Source of the DNA: Bacteroidetes bacterium 41-46
GTDB taxonomy: Bacteria > Bacteroidota > Bacteroidia > Bacteroidales > UBA932
Direction of reading: 5' to 3'
Assembly: GCA_001897515.1 (NCBI GenBank)
Contig: MKTA01000015.1
Coordinates: forward strand, 310,001 to 374,000
Length of the DNA stretch: 64,000 nt
Shown here: in pieces, positions 35,025 to 44,889 of the stretch
Numbering within the stretch: position 1 is the first letter of the stretch
Layout of the letters: the number at the start of each line of letters is the position of its first letter
Position numbers and translations under genes: made by a program
Notes under the pieces: model-generated
The model's database searches: none
What the model saw: only the letters and a program-made list of their open reading frames with translations
Told to the model about the DNA's origin: nothing

Positions 35025-37841
35025 TTATTTTACGTCAGCTGCTTTTCCGTTCATCACAACCTCTATCTGGTTTCCTTGTGTCAGGGTCTGTTTGATGAAG
35101 GCAGTTACCTTTGCCGGTGTTATTCCCTTGAGTACGCTCTCATAAGTTGAGTGCATATCTTTGCCAAGTATGAAACGGTTTGTAATAACTCCCAGCCAGT
35201 AATTGTTCTCACGAAGGTTCTGAGTATATGTCTTCTGCATGTACTCCATTATTTTAGCAAAGTCTTCCGCTGTTACCCCCTTCTCAATTACCCCGGCAAT
35301 CTCTTTATGGGCTCTGTTAAGAAGTCTCTCTCTCAGAGCTACATCTGTGTCAAAGCCAAACAGGAATGTGAATGTGTCTTCAGGATAGTATGAAACAGAC
35401 ATATTTACACCTACTCCATAAGTTCCACCCTCCTCTTCACGGATAGTGCGGGTAAATACCATGTCAAACACCTGCTTTGTAATATTTGCAAGGATTGTAT
35501 TCTCTACAGTATATGGCAATTTACCAGAGAAAATAGTGTAAACAGTAGCTTTAGGAGTTTGCATCTCCTTCTCAAAATGGTTCACAACCTTACCCTTCAC
35601 AGGAACCAAACCTACATTTTTCCAATTCTCCTTCTGACTCTTATTTGATGGGAGTGAGGCTATATAGGTCTCAACAAGTGGTTTGAGCAAGTTTTCATCA
35701 ACATTTCCAACGAATGTGAAAACAAAGTCTGCAGCATTTGAGAATCTCTGACGATAAAGATCAAGAGATTTTGCGTAATCAATCTTGTCAAGCATTGCCA
35801 AAGTCATTCTGCCGGCATACGGGTTGTTGTTGTACATAACCTTAGTCAAAGTATCTGAGAATGCTACCATAGGCTGCACCTCCATGTTCTCAAGCTGAGC
35901 TCTCTGTCTTGCGATATGAGCCTTGAATGCCTCATCGTCCACCCTTACATTTGTAAAGTTCAGGTATAGGAGTTGCATGAAGGTCTCAATATCTTTAGGA
36001 GTTGATGAACCGTTGATTGATTCGCTCTGTATGCTGATGTTTGGTCTTAGGCTTACATTTTTTCCTGCAAGAACTTTGCGCAGATCGGTAACATTGTATT
36101 TGCCAAAACCTCCTGAGGTTGCAACTCCTACAAGATCTTTTGTCTGAGCAATATTTTCGGTCCCTATTAAAGAGAATCCTCCTTTTGACGAAGCTGAGAA
36201 AAGAATCTGATCCTGTTTGAAATCGGTCTTTTTGATAACAACGGTAGCTCCGTTAGAGAGGTTCCATACAATAGAGTTACTCATAGGCTCTTTTAGTTCT
36301 GACAGAACTTTCCCCGCTTCAGGTTTAACCGGAACCAAAGGTTCGTTTGAAACACTCTCCTGGTATGCTGCAACCTCTTCAGCCTTTGCTGCTGCAAAAG
36401 CTGCAAGGATTTGCTCTTTTGTCGGCTTCTCCAGCCCGGCTTTATCAGGCATCATAAGGGCAATTGCAACATTTTCGTCTCTAGGAAGGCTCTTCGCATA
36501 CTGGTTGATCTGGTCAATCTGAATATTTGGAGTAACCTGCTGCATCATTGTGTAGAGGGTCTCAATCCCCGGATATGCTTCTCCTGTAAGGAAATGATTA
36601 AGGATCTGACTTACATAGTAATTGTTCCTTTGCTTGTCTCTTTCGTTGTACGATTGTTCAAGTCTGCTCATATAAGTTGCTCTTGCACGCTCATATTCTG
36701 AGGCTGTAAAACCATGTCTTCTTACTCTTTCGGCCTCCTGAGTCAGAATTTTCAGAGCCTCTTTAGCCATCCCCTCTTTAGGAACTGCACTTAAACTCAA
36801 TGCATCCTTGGTCTGTGCAACAATAAATCCGCCATATTCACTTGATGCAGCAGTAAACGGAGCATCCGGCTTTTGTGAAATTTCGCTTAGTCTGGAGCTC
36901 AGCATGTTTGTTATTACACTGTTCATATAATCCATAATTGAACCCACTGCGCTTCCCCTGAGTTCAACAGGAAGAACGTCGTGTTTATACATAAGCATAA
37001 GCTGAGTTGTACTTGCTTCAGGATCTGAAGCGACACCCACCAAGGTCTCTTTTGTATCCGGAACAGGCAGCTGAATTCTCTCAGCAGGATTCTCATGTTT
37101 AGGAATTGCGCCAAACAGTGTTTTAATCTGATTCTCTATTGCAACCGGGTCAATGTCTCCAACTACAATAATACCCTGATTGTCCGGGCGGTACCATTTG
37201 TGGTAATAGTCTCTCAGCTCATTGTATGTGAAGTTGTTAATTACATCAATCAGTCCGATAGGAAGCCTGTGGGCATATCTGCTGTCCGGCATAATTTCCG
37301 GGAATATCTTTTCGTACATTCTCAGGAAGGCGTTGCTGCTTGTGCGGAACTCCTCTCTGATAACTCCTCTCTCCTCATCAATGTCTTTATCTGTAAGCGA
37401 AATGGCGCACGACCAGTCTCTAAGAATAAGAAGACAAGAATCTATTATACCCTGCCTCTTGACAGGAACGCTTGATATATTATAAACGGTCTGATCAAAT
37501 GAGGTATAGGCATTAAGATTTGCTCCAAATTTCACGCCTATGGTCTCCAAATAGGAGATAACACCATTCCCGGGAAAGTTCTCAGTACCGTTGAAAGCCA
37601 TATGCTCCAGGAAGTGGGCAAGGCCCCTCTGATTCTCCTCTTCAAGTATTGATCCTACCTTTTGGGCAATGTAAAACTCAGCCTGTCCCTTGGGTTCGCT
37701 GTTTTGCATAACGAAATAGGTGAGTCCGTTCTCTAGTACACCTGAACGCACTTTTGCGTCAAGTGGCAGTTTTTGCGGCATCTGTGCAATTGCTGATATA
37801 GCAAAAAGCAACATCGCCAACGATGTTAAAATTCTTTTCAT
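35025..37841 (-). CDS. M16 family zinc metallopeptidase (two-domain, PqqL-like)
   Basis: A 938-residue periplasmic protein with a signal peptide (about 1-20, ending AIAQ). The inverted zinc motif HFLEH (76-80), followed downstream by DEERGVIREEF with the third ligand Glu, marks the active N-terminal half; the second half is a catalytically silent M16 domain. The ATG at 37841 is preferred since it directly precedes the signal peptide. Probable roles are degradation of oligopeptides or of imported substrates. Confidence 0.93.
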   Translation of the reverse strand: MKRILTSLAMLLFAISAIAQMPQKLPLDAKVRSGVLENGLTYFVMQNSEPKGQAEFYIAQKVGSILEEENQRGLAHFLEHMAFNGTENFPGNGVISYLETIGVKFGANLNAYTSFDQTVYNISSVPVKRQGIIDSCLLILRDWSCAISLTDKDIDEERGVIREEFRTSSNAFLRMYEKIFPEIMPDSRYAHRLPIGLIDVINNFTYNELRDYYHKWYRPDNQGIIVVGDIDPVAIENQIKTLFGAIPKHENPAERIQLPVPDTKETLVGVASDPEASTTQLMLMYKHDVLPVELRGSAVGSIMDYMNSVITNMLSSRLSEISQKPDAPFTAASSEYGGFIVAQTKDALSLSAVPKEGMAKEALKILTQEAERVRRHGFTASEYERARATYMSRLEQSYNERDKQRNNYYVSQILNHFLTGEAYPGIETLYTMMQQVTPNIQIDQINQYAKSLPRDENVAIALMMPDKAGLEKPTKEQILAAFAAAKAEEVAAYQESVSNEPLVPVKPEAGKVLSELKEPMSNSIVWNLSNGATVVIKKTDFKQDQILFSASSKGGFSLIGTENIAQTKDLVGVATSGGFGKYNVTDLRKVLAGKNVSLRPNISIQSESINGSSTPKDIETFMQLLYLNFTNVRVDDEAFKAHIARQRAQLENMEVQPMVAFSDTLTKVMYNNNPYAGRMTLAMLDKIDYAKSLDLYRQRFSNAADFVFTFVGNVDENLLKPLVETYIASLPSNKSQKENWKNVGLVPVKGKVVNHFEKEMQTPKATVYTIFSGKLPYTVENTILANITKQVFDMVFTRTIREEEGGTYGVGVNMSVSYYPEDTFTFLFGFDTDVALRERLLNRAHKEIAGVIEKGVTAEDFAKIMEYMQKTYTQNLRENNYWLGVITNRFILGKDMHSTYESVLKGITPAKVTAFIKQTLTQGNQIEVVMNGKAADVK

Positions 37842-37873
37842 GTGCAGTTGATTAATTTTAAAATAAGCAATCA

Positions 37874-37881
37874 CAAATATA
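37874..37881 (-). promoter_or_regulatory. Putative -7 box (TATATTTG) for the M16 peptidase gene
   Basis: The minus strand reads TATATTTG, 32 nt upstream of the start at 37841. Confidence 0.5.
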
Positions 37882-37889
37882 TTCAATAT

Positions 37890-37921
37890 TTTGCACCGTT
37901 TCTGAGATTTTTTTATTTTTG
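37890..37921 (+). promoter_or_regulatory. Full Bacteroidota promoter (TTTG-N20-TATTTTTG) for the TPR gene
   Basis: TTTG (37890-37893) and TATTTTTG (37914-37921) are separated by 20 bp, matching the -33/-7 consensus. The TPR gene starts at 37949. One of the two clearest promoters in the window. Confidence 0.75.
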
Positions 37922-37948
37922 CATGAATCGTAAATAAAATTCAAACTA

Positions 37949-38899
37949 ATGAAACAATTCAAGACATTTTTGGCAATCTGTGCAGTAGCACTTTTGTCTG
38001 CCGGTACTTTGAAGGCTCAGGACCTTGCAACGGCAACCGAAACCTATAACACAGCTGCTGCGGCTCTTAACGAGGGCAACTATGTAACTGCTCTGGAGAA
38101 CTTCAACAAAGCGCTTAAAATGCTTGAGGGTTTGGGTGAAGAGGGTGAGACAATGCTTGCTGAAGCAAAGTCGGTAATTCCTCAGATACACCTTAGATAC
38201 GGGAAAGAACTGGCTGCCTCAAAGGATATTGACAATGCAGTGGTTCAGCTCAAAAAAGCTATAGAGACAGGCAAGAGCTATTCGGTTGCTGATGTTGTTA
38301 CAGAGGCTACCGATCTCCTACCTCAGGTATTGATGGCGGATGCAAACTCATTGTTGAATGAAGGAAAATTTGCAGAGGCAATTATTGAGTACAACAGAGT
38401 AATTAAGGCAGATCCTGAGAATGGAACAGCCTATCTTAGAATAGGCATGGCTCAGAGCAGACTAAATAAAGAGGCAGAAGCTGTTGCTGCTTTTGAGAAG
38501 GCAATGGAGCTGGGAGAGAAGGATAATGCCTCCAGGCAACTTTCTGTTATATATCTGAAGAAATCGGCGGCTTTTCTTGGAGCGAAAAACTGGGCGGGAG
38601 CATTTGAGAATGCTCAAAAATCAAACGAATATAATGAGTCAGGCCAGTCACTGAAGCTTTTGGGATTATCTGCTGTTCAGCTCAAAAAATTTGACGATGC
38701 AATTGAGGCTTTGGAGAAATACTTTGCAATGGATACAAACGCAAAAGACAGGTCTTCTACACTTTATAACCTTGCAACAGCATACGAAGGCAAAGGAAAC
38801 AACGCCAAGGCCTGCGGCTACTATAAACAGATACTCACTGATGCTACATACAAGCAGATTGCTGAGTATAAAGTTAAAACTCAACTTAAGTGCAACTAA
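37949..38899 (+). CDS. Exported tetratricopeptide-repeat protein
   Basis: A 316-residue protein with a signal peptide (about 1-24, ending LKAQ) and at least four TPR units (for example ALNEGNYVTALENFNKALKM, LNEGKFAEAIIEYNRVIKAD then PENGTAYLRIG, and LKKFDDAIEALEKYFAMD). It is probably a periplasmic scaffold. It has a strong promoter and its last 10 nt overlap the U32 gene. Specific partner unknown. Confidence 0.88.
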   Translation: MKQFKTFLAICAVALLSAGTLKAQDLATATETYNTAAAALNEGNYVTALENFNKALKMLEGLGEEGETMLAEAKSVIPQIHLRYGKELAASKDIDNAVVQLKKAIETGKSYSVADVVTEATDLLPQVLMADANSLLNEGKFAEAIIEYNRVIKADPENGTAYLRIGMAQSRLNKEAEAVAAFEKAMELGEKDNASRQLSVIYLKKSAAFLGAKNWAGAFENAQKSNEYNESGQSLKLLGLSAVQLKKFDDAIEALEKYFAMDTNAKDRSSTLYNLATAYEGKGNNAKACGYYKQILTDATYKQIAEYKVKTQLKCN

Positions 38900-40752
38900 G
38901 GAGAGAACTTGAACTGCTGGCTCCTGCCAGAAATCTTGAGATCGGCATTGCAGCAACAGATTGCGGTGCCGATTCTCTCTATATTGCCGGACCGTCATTC
39001 GGTGCCCGGGAGGCAGCCGGAAACTCAATGCAGGATGTTGAGAGGCTTGTCTCCTACGCTTCAAAGTTTGGCACAAAAGTCTTTATGGTCCTTAATACAA
39101 TTCTGTACGACAACGAGATAAGGGAAGCGGAGAGAATTGCCAGAGAGGCCTATGATGCCGGGTGTTCGGCATTGATTATACAAGACCTGGGATTGCTTAA
39201 GGCCGATATGCCTCCTCTCCCCCTGTTTGCCTCCACTCAGACAAATATCAGGAGTGTAGAGCAGGCAAAAATGCTTGAATCTTTGGGATTCAAAAGACTA
39301 ATTCTTGCAAGAGAGCTCTCTCTGGGGCAAATTGCAGAGATAAGGGCAAATACAGAAGTTGAGCTTGAGACATTTATACACGGAGCACTCTGTGTCTCAT
39401 ACAGCGGACAGTGTTACATAAGTGAACGGATAGCCGGAAGGAGTGCAAACAGAGGGGCCTGCATACAGGCCTGCAGATCAAGATACAATCTAGAGGACTC
39501 AAGGGGAAGGGTAATAGTGAAGGATACTCCACTCCTCTCCCTTAAGGACCTTAATCTGGGAGATTATATTCCTCATCTGGCACACGCAGGGGTCTCCTCA
39601 TTTAAAATAGAGGGACGTCTTAAAAATGCATCATATATTAAAAATATTGTAAGATATTACAGAGCTCTCCTTGACAAATATATAGGGGAGGAGAGTGAGT
39701 TTTGTAAACCATCCTTCGGCAAGCTCCACGGAGGCTTTACCCCCAGGCCGGAGAGTACATTCAACAGAGGATACACATCCCTTTTTATTGACGGTTCAAG
39801 GGGAGAGTGGAGAAGCGGGGAGATTGCAAAAGCCTCAGGTGAACTTGTGGCAACAGTAAAAAGAGTAGTACCGGAGAGAGGTGGCTCATCAAGGATTGAG
39901 ATTGACTCTTTTGCGCGGATAGAGAATGGAGACGGAATATGTTATACAGACAAGAGAGGGGAGATATTGGGGACTCGTGTTAATGTCGCAACACCAGATA
40001 GTATTGTTGTCAATGACACGCCGGATTTGGAAGAGGGTACAAAAATTTACAGAAATTTCAACAGATTGTTTGAAAAGGAGCTTGAGAATAACATGCCCAA
40101 AAGGCTTATTGATGTAAAGCTTGATGTTATTGCCAGCCGCTCTTCAATTATTATAAAAGCCTTGTCAGAGGATGGTGTTGTTGCTGAAGCTGAGCTGAAA
40201 GGAGAGTTTGATGCGGCAAAAAATTCCGAGAGAGCAAATGCAACAATTGTATCCCAGTTATCAAAAAACTCAGGAATCTATCTCTTCAGGGCAACTGTCA
40301 TCACTGAGGATGAGACTCCATTCATTCAGGTTTCACAGCTAAATGCATTAAGAAGAGAGCTTGCAGAGAGGCTTGACAATGCAAGAGATGTCAGGTGGAG
40401 GGAGATCAAACTCTCTGGAACTATTGAAAAGGGAGGAGGCAACAAAATAGTTAAAAATTTGGCTCCGGTAAATGGCGAGAGCCTCTCTTTTCTTGCAAAC
40501 TCCTCCAACAGACATTCTGAAGCTCTTTATAAAGAGTTGGGCGCAGCCTCTGTTGCCGGAGCCTTTGAGATAGATCCGCCGGCTGAGGCTGAGCTGATGA
40601 GGTGTAAGTATTGCATTAAATATGAACTTGGTAAATGCCCCTCCGAGGGATACAGGGGGAAAACTGACGAGCCGTGGTATTTGGTTAATGGTGGAAGACG
40701 CTTCAGACTGGCATTTGACTGTAGTAAATGCGAAATGGTTATCTTTGGATAA
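38890..40752 (+). CDS. U32-family protein (RlhA/YdcP-like, RNA hydroxylation)
   Basis: A 620-residue peptidase-U32 family protein. It has LELLAPARNLEIGIAATDCG at the start, the U32 signature with conserved cysteines (FIHGALCVSYSGQCYISE, then GRSANRGACIQACR), a middle DUF3656-like region and a C-terminal cysteine group (CKYCIKYELGKCP, then CSKCE). Length and the C-terminal domain resemble YdcP/RlhA, which hydroxylates 23S rRNA in E. coli, rather than the shorter TrhP. The start is GTG, overlapping the TPR gene by 10 nt. Confidence 0.85.
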   Translation: MQLRRELELLAPARNLEIGIAATDCGADSLYIAGPSFGAREAAGNSMQDVERLVSYASKFGTKVFMVLNTILYDNEIREAERIAREAYDAGCSALIIQDLGLLKADMPPLPLFASTQTNIRSVEQAKMLESLGFKRLILARELSLGQIAEIRANTEVELETFIHGALCVSYSGQCYISERIAGRSANRGACIQACRSRYNLEDSRGRVIVKDTPLLSLKDLNLGDYIPHLAHAGVSSFKIEGRLKNASYIKNIVRYYRALLDKYIGEESEFCKPSFGKLHGGFTPRPESTFNRGYTSLFIDGSRGEWRSGEIAKASGELVATVKRVVPERGGSSRIEIDSFARIENGDGICYTDKRGEILGTRVNVATPDSIVVNDTPDLEEGTKIYRNFNRLFEKELENNMPKRLIDVKLDVIASRSSIIIKALSEDGVVAEAELKGEFDAAKNSERANATIVSQLSKNSGIYLFRATVITEDETPFIQVSQLNALRRELAERLDNARDVRWREIKLSGTIEKGGGNKIVKNLAPVNGESLSFLANSSNRHSEALYKELGAASVAGAFEIDPPAEAELMRCKYCIKYELGKCPSEGYRGKTDEPWYLVNGGRRFRLAFDCSKCEMVIFG

Positions 40753-40763
40753 ATTTTTATTGA

Positions 40764-41885
40764 ATGAGGTTTGCAGATGTAATTGGTCAGGAGAGGCTTA
40801 AGGCAGAGTTGGTAAGGCTTGCCGACAATGGCAGAACTCCTCATGCGACTCTCTTTGCAGAGGATGCCGGTTCGGGAGCTCTTCCTTTAACCCTTTCATT
40901 TATTCAGTACCTCTCCTGCAAAGCACGCAGCGAAGGTGATTCCTGCGGGGTATGTCCATCATGCAGTAAAATTTCTAAAATGGTCCACCCAGACCTCCAT
41001 TTTGCTTTCCCTGTCACAGCCTCCTCCTCCGGAGCCTCAAAAACTGTAAGTGACAACTTCATCTCTGTCTGGAGAGAAAAGGTTTTTCAAAATCCATATA
41101 TAACTGAACAGCAATTTAATGAGGCGTGTGGAGTTGAAAACAAACTGGGCAGGATATCTGTAGCAGAGGCCTCTTCAATATTTAAGAAGTTGACCATGAC
41201 CTCATTTGAGGGTGGAAACAAATATATGGTTATTTGGCTGGCAGAGAGAATGAATCCAGAGACCTCCAATAAACTTTTAAAGCTGCTTGAGGAGCCACCG
41301 CCTGGGACATATATACTCCTGATTAGTCAGTCTCCTGAGAGGGTATTGCCGACTATACAATCAAGATGCAGGCTCGTAAGAGTTCCCCCCATAGAGAAAT
41401 CCTCACTCTCTGAATACCTGGCAGAGAGATTCAGTTTTAATTCAGATGAGGCCTCACTATGGGCAGGTATATCCGGAGGTAGCTTAAGCAGAGCGGTTGA
41501 GCTGATATCAGAGTCTATGGAGTACAGCCGAAACGATGAGCTGGTTGAATCTATGATTAACTCGGCCTTGTCAAAAGACCTGGCAGGAGTTATCAAGGTT
41601 TGGGAGGAGGTTGCTCAATGCAGGCGAGAGGTTCAGTTGGGCTTCTGCAGAACACTTCTTGAGAGCATAAGACGAACTTATATGCTATCGCTGGATGTTG
41701 AGAATATTGCCTTTATACCAGCTAAGAGAAGGGAGATGTATGCAAACTGGGCCGGACGAATTAATCCGCAATTCTTCCAGAGAGGGGCAGATTTAGTAAA
41801 CGGAGCAATGGCGGATATTGAGAGGAATGTAAACTCTAAGTACATCTTTGCGGACCTTGGTAACCGCTTTTTTCTAACTTTGTAG
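40764..41885 (+). CDS. holB: DNA polymerase III delta-prime subunit (clamp loader)
   Basis: A 373-residue clamp-loader subunit. A degenerate P-loop (AEDAGSGAL) and four zinc-binding cysteines (Cys52, 61, 64, 67) are typical of delta-prime, as is LLKLLEEPPPGTYILLISQSPERVLPTIQSR split across residues. It helps load the beta clamp. It sits 5 nt before ricT, an association seen in many bacteria. Confidence 0.92.
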   Translation: MRFADVIGQERLKAELVRLADNGRTPHATLFAEDAGSGALPLTLSFIQYLSCKARSEGDSCGVCPSCSKISKMVHPDLHFAFPVTASSSGASKTVSDNFISVWREKVFQNPYITEQQFNEACGVENKLGRISVAEASSIFKKLTMTSFEGGNKYMVIWLAERMNPETSNKLLKLLEEPPPGTYILLISQSPERVLPTIQSRCRLVRVPPIEKSSLSEYLAERFSFNSDEASLWAGISGGSLSRAVELISESMEYSRNDELVESMINSALSKDLAGVIKVWEEVAQCRREVQLGFCRTLLESIRRTYMLSLDVENIAFIPAKRREMYANWAGRINPQFFQRGADLVNGAMADIERNVNSKYIFADLGNRFFLTL

Positions 41886-41890
41886 CAATT

Positions 41891-43084
41891 ATGGATACTG
41901 TAAAAATTAAATATGACTGTACCAGAGGGACAACAGCCCATCGTTCTGAGGAGGGGGAGCTGGCCTGCTGTTACAACGGAGGATGCTGCAAGCTCAATGT
42001 TTTTGACTGGCTGTGTACTATACCGGATTTAAACCCAAATGAGATATACGAGGTAAGATTCAAAAATACAAGAAAGCTCTATTTCAGAAATGAGTCCGGA
42101 GCTCCACTATCGGTGGGCGACATTGTTGTAGTTGAGGCAACCAACGGCCACGATGTGGGATTGGTTACACTAAAAGGCCCCGTTATCGGAAGGCAGTTGA
42201 AGAGGCACAATATAGACACCGCCACATATGAGTTCAAGAAAGTTTACAGAAAAGCAAGAGTTCTGGATATTGAGAGGTGGCAGGAGGCGATAGCCAGAGA
42301 GCACAAAACAATGATCAGGGCCAGACAACTTGCCGCTCAGCTTGATTTGAACATGAAGATAGGGGATGTAGAGTTTCAGGGAGATGGAACCAAAGCTATA
42401 TTCTACTATATTGCAGACGAGCGGGTGGATTTCAGGCAGTTGATAAGGCTGTTTGCAGAGGAGTTCAGGATCAGGATTGAGATGAAGCAGATTGGTGCAC
42501 GACAGGAGGCCGGCCTTATCGGAGGAATAGGTGTGTGCGGACAGGAGCTGTGTTGCTCCAGATATATGTCTGACTTCCAATCAATAACAACTCAGGCAGC
42601 AAGGAGTCAGGACCTCTCACTGAACCCCCAGAAACTGGCAGGGCAGTGCAGCAAGCTAAAGTGCTGCATAAATTATGAGGCAGCAACTTATCTTGATGCT
42701 CAGACTAATATGCCATATGTGAGAGAGCCGCTGGAGACTGTGGATGGTCCGGCATTCCTTGTTAAAACCGATACTCTAAAGGGAATTATGTGGTTCTCAT
42801 ACGAACAGAATAGTATGACAAACATGTTTCCTATTGAGGCGGAAAAAGTTAAAGAGATACTAAGGATGAATGCCAGAGGAACAAAATGTGAATCACTTCT
42901 TCCTGAAGTTCAGAAAAAATCACCGGAGTTTGTTACAGCTGTAGGTGACGACAGCATAACAAGGTTTGATGACAGAGGCCAGAATAACGGCAGGCGCAGA
43001 AACAATAAACGTCCAAAAAACAACGGAGGCAATGGACCTCGCCAGCTTAAGAAAAATCCAAACAGAGAGAACAAGCAGGATTAA
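41891..43084 (+). CDS. ricT: PSP1-domain protein (RicT/YaaT-like)
   Basis: A 397-residue PSP1 protein. In Bacillus, RicT (YaaT) joins RicA and RicF in an iron-sulfur complex that adjusts RNase Y-dependent mRNA processing. Cysteine clusters GVCGQELCCSRY and QCSKLKCCINYE are present, plus an N-terminal CCYNGGCCKLN stretch. The final 40 residues are Asn/Arg/Lys-rich and disordered. RicA and RicF are not seen here. The basic tail is encoded by the region that overlaps gldH. Confidence 0.9.
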   Translation: MDTVKIKYDCTRGTTAHRSEEGELACCYNGGCCKLNVFDWLCTIPDLNPNEIYEVRFKNTRKLYFRNESGAPLSVGDIVVVEATNGHDVGLVTLKGPVIGRQLKRHNIDTATYEFKKVYRKARVLDIERWQEAIAREHKTMIRARQLAAQLDLNMKIGDVEFQGDGTKAIFYYIADERVDFRQLIRLFAEEFRIRIEMKQIGARQEAGLIGGIGVCGQELCCSRYMSDFQSITTQAARSQDLSLNPQKLAGQCSKLKCCINYEAATYLDAQTNMPYVREPLETVDGPAFLVKTDTLKGIMWFSYEQNSMTNMFPIEAEKVKEILRMNARGTKCESLLPEVQKKSPEFVTAVGDDSITRFDDRGQNNGRRRNNKRPKNNGGNGPRQLKKNPNRENKQD

Positions 43085-43547
43085 TCTTCCGGCCATTGTG
43101 CCGCTGATTTTACTGCTTATTATTGTCGGCTCCTGCGGAAAGAGGGAGCATAGAGTTGTCTGTTCCTCCAGGCCAATAGGCAACGAGATAACAGAAGTGA
43201 GACACACAGAGTTCAGGATAAACACTAAAGACTCTTCAGCACTTTACGATATTGATATCTATGTGCGGATCCACTCTAATTCAGACACAGATTCAATTCC
43301 CGGAACATTTAGAATTATATCGCCCGGAGGATCTAAATACTCTGATACAATAGCTTTGAAGTTGGGCAGAAGTCATGAGAGAGGTGACTTCTCCAGATCA
43401 GGAATATGGAGAGACTACAGATGGAGCTATCGCAGAGGCGTAGCTTTACCTGAGAGAGGAACCTGGTATATCAGGTTTGATCTTAAACCTGGCACTCCGG
43501 ATATTAAAGGTGTGGCAGAGATGGGGTTAATTTTTATAAGTAGATAA
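43032..43547 (+). CDS. gldH: GldH-like lipoprotein
   Basis: A 171-residue lipoprotein with a basic N-region, a hydrophobic core (LPAIVPLILLLIIVGS) and lipobox cysteine at about residue 36. The rest is beta-rich and matches GldH, a gliding-motility lipoprotein also kept by non-gliding Bacteroidota. I chose ATG 43032 because GGAGG precedes it at good distance; this makes it overlap ricT by 53 nt in another frame. A longer reading from 42966 is possible but would add a non-secretory N-terminus. No other gld genes are in the window. Confidence 0.82.
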   Translation: MDLASLRKIQTERTSRINLPAIVPLILLLIIVGSCGKREHRVVCSSRPIGNEITEVRHTEFRINTKDSSALYDIDIYVRIHSNSDTDSIPGTFRIISPGGSKYSDTIALKLGRSHERGDFSRSGIWRDYRWSYRRGVALPERGTWYIRFDLKPGTPDIKGVAEMGLIFISR

Positions 43548-43560
43548 TTAATTGTGATTT

Positions 43561-44295
43561 ATGGGGAAGGATAAGTTAAGGAGATTTGAGGAGAACAGGA
43601 GTTTTAAGTGTCTTTATCAGCCGGAGTTTGAAGAGGTTTTCAGAAAAGATTATCATATGAAGGGCAGATGGCATGCTGATCACTTCAAAAATGACAACCC
43701 TGTTGTACTAGAGCTGGGATGTGGAAGAGGTGAATACACAGTTGGATTGTCAAGGAGATACAAAGAGAAGAACTTTATCGGGGTGGATGTTAAGGGGGCG
43801 AGGCTCTGGAGAGGGGCTAAGAGTGTTACTGAGGAGGGAATATCTAATGCAGCCTTTTTAAGAACCAGAATAGAGTTTATAGAGTGGCTTTTTGGACCGG
43901 AGGAGGTCTCAGAGATATGGATTACGTTTGCCGATCCTCAGATAAGAAGAGATAATAAAAGGCTTACTGCACCAATGTTCCTTGAGAGGTATCAGAAGTT
44001 TCTAAAGGATGGAGGGGTAGTGCACCTTAAGACTGACAGCCCCTATCTTCACGAATACACTCTCGCGATGGCAGAGAAAAATAACCTGGAGATACTGAAT
44101 TTGGTCAAAGATGTTTATAAGTCTATTGAGGAGGAAGTGATTTCTGGAGAACGCGCTGAATTGCTCTCAATAAAGACACATTATGAAGAGCAGTTTTTAG
44201 AGCAGGGACACCCAATTACATATATGTCATTCAGACTCCCCGGAAATAAAAAAATCGTGGCCCCTGAATGGGACCACGATAGATATCTTAGATAA
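43561..44295 (+). CDS. trmB: tRNA (guanine-46 N7)-methyltransferase
   Basis: A 244-residue SAM-dependent methyltransferase making m7G46 in tRNA. LELGCGRGEYTVGLS is the SAM loop, FADPQIRRDNKR and HLKTDSPYLHEYTL are TrmB hallmarks. Its last codons encode a perfect hairpin plus A-run that acts as the terminator for the convergent gene. Confidence 0.93.
   Translation: MGKDKLRRFEENRSFKCLYQPEFEEVFRKDYHMKGRWHADHFKNDNPVVLELGCGRGEYTVGLSRRYKEKNFIGVDVKGARLWRGAKSVTEEGISNAAFLRTRIEFIEWLFGPEEVSEIWITFADPQIRRDNKRLTAPMFLERYQKFLKDGGVVHLKTDSPYLHEYTLAMAEKNNLEILNLVKDVYKSIEEEVISGERAELLSIKTHYEEQFLEQGHPITYMSFRLPGNKKIVAPEWDHDRYLR
44248..44280 (-). terminator. Intrinsic terminator for the 44310-44795 gene, inside the trmB 3' end
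   Basis: On the minus strand ATCGTGG (44280-44274) pairs with CCACGAT (44260-44254), with an inner CCC/GGG extension, followed by seven Us (A-run 44248-44254). It begins 30 nt past the minus gene stop and codes for the TrmB C-terminus on the other strand. Confidence 0.8.
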
Positions 44296-44309
44296 CCGGC
44301 AATAAGAGC

Positions 44310-44795
44310 CTAATCATCTTTTCTGTCATCTCTGGCATGCCACTCAATGGTTCTTGCCAGTCTGTAAACATCTTTTCTCAAACCTTCAATAACAATAGGA
44401 TTATCTGTTATATAAACGATAATTCTATCTTCATACATTCTCATAAGCCTTAGCATAGGTGAGTTGTGCCTGAAGACTATATGCTCTTTAGTCTCCTCTT
44501 CAACGGAGTATTTACTGTTTGAGAAAATTTCAAGAATTTTTGCCCTGTCATTCTCAAAGCCGTTATTAAGCCATACCCTCTTTTTTGCAAATCCAAAAAA
44601 CGGATAAATGAACGATACGGCTACAAAGAAAATTATCAGCTGATACCCGGTTCCGGGGCGGAAGAGGTTCTTGTAATCAAATCCGTTAGAGGATGTAAGA
44701 GAGAATACTGTTACAATCAGTACGAATACAATCGCCAGATATATTGCATATTTGAAAACCCTGACGATATACTTTTTAAAATCAAAACCGGCCAT
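44310..44795 (-). CDS. Hypothetical membrane protein, two transmembrane segments
   Basis: A 161-residue protein not recognised. Two hydrophobic segments (about 12-30 and 50-68) are followed by a soluble region of about 90 residues with VSEE-type helices and strands (HIVFRHNSPMLRLMRMYEDR, then IIVYITDNPIVIEGLRKDVY), perhaps cytoplasmic. It is a single gene with its own terminator within trmB. The 94-nt gap to the divergent coiled-coil gene carries the promoter box of the latter. Confidence 0.8.
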   Translation of the reverse strand: MAGFDFKKYIVRVFKYAIYLAIVFVLIVTVFSLTSSNGFDYKNLFRPGTGYQLIIFFVAVSFIYPFFGFAKKRVWLNNGFENDRAKILEIFSNSKYSVEEETKEHIVFRHNSPMLRLMRMYEDRIIVYITDNPIVIEGLRKDVYRLARTIEWHARDDRKDD

Positions 44796-44845
44796 TTGAG
44801 TAATAATATTATTGTTTATGTTAAGGCAAAGCTACTAAAATTTTC

Positions 44846-44853
44846 TATTTTTG
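44846..44853 (+). promoter_or_regulatory. Putative -7 box (TATTTTTG) for the coiled-coil protein gene
   Basis: A TAnnTTTG match 36 nt upstream of the ATG at 44890; it also argues against the TTG at 44857 as start. Confidence 0.5.
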
Positions 44854-44889
44854 TAATTGGAGTCAATATTAACACGAAATATCAACATT

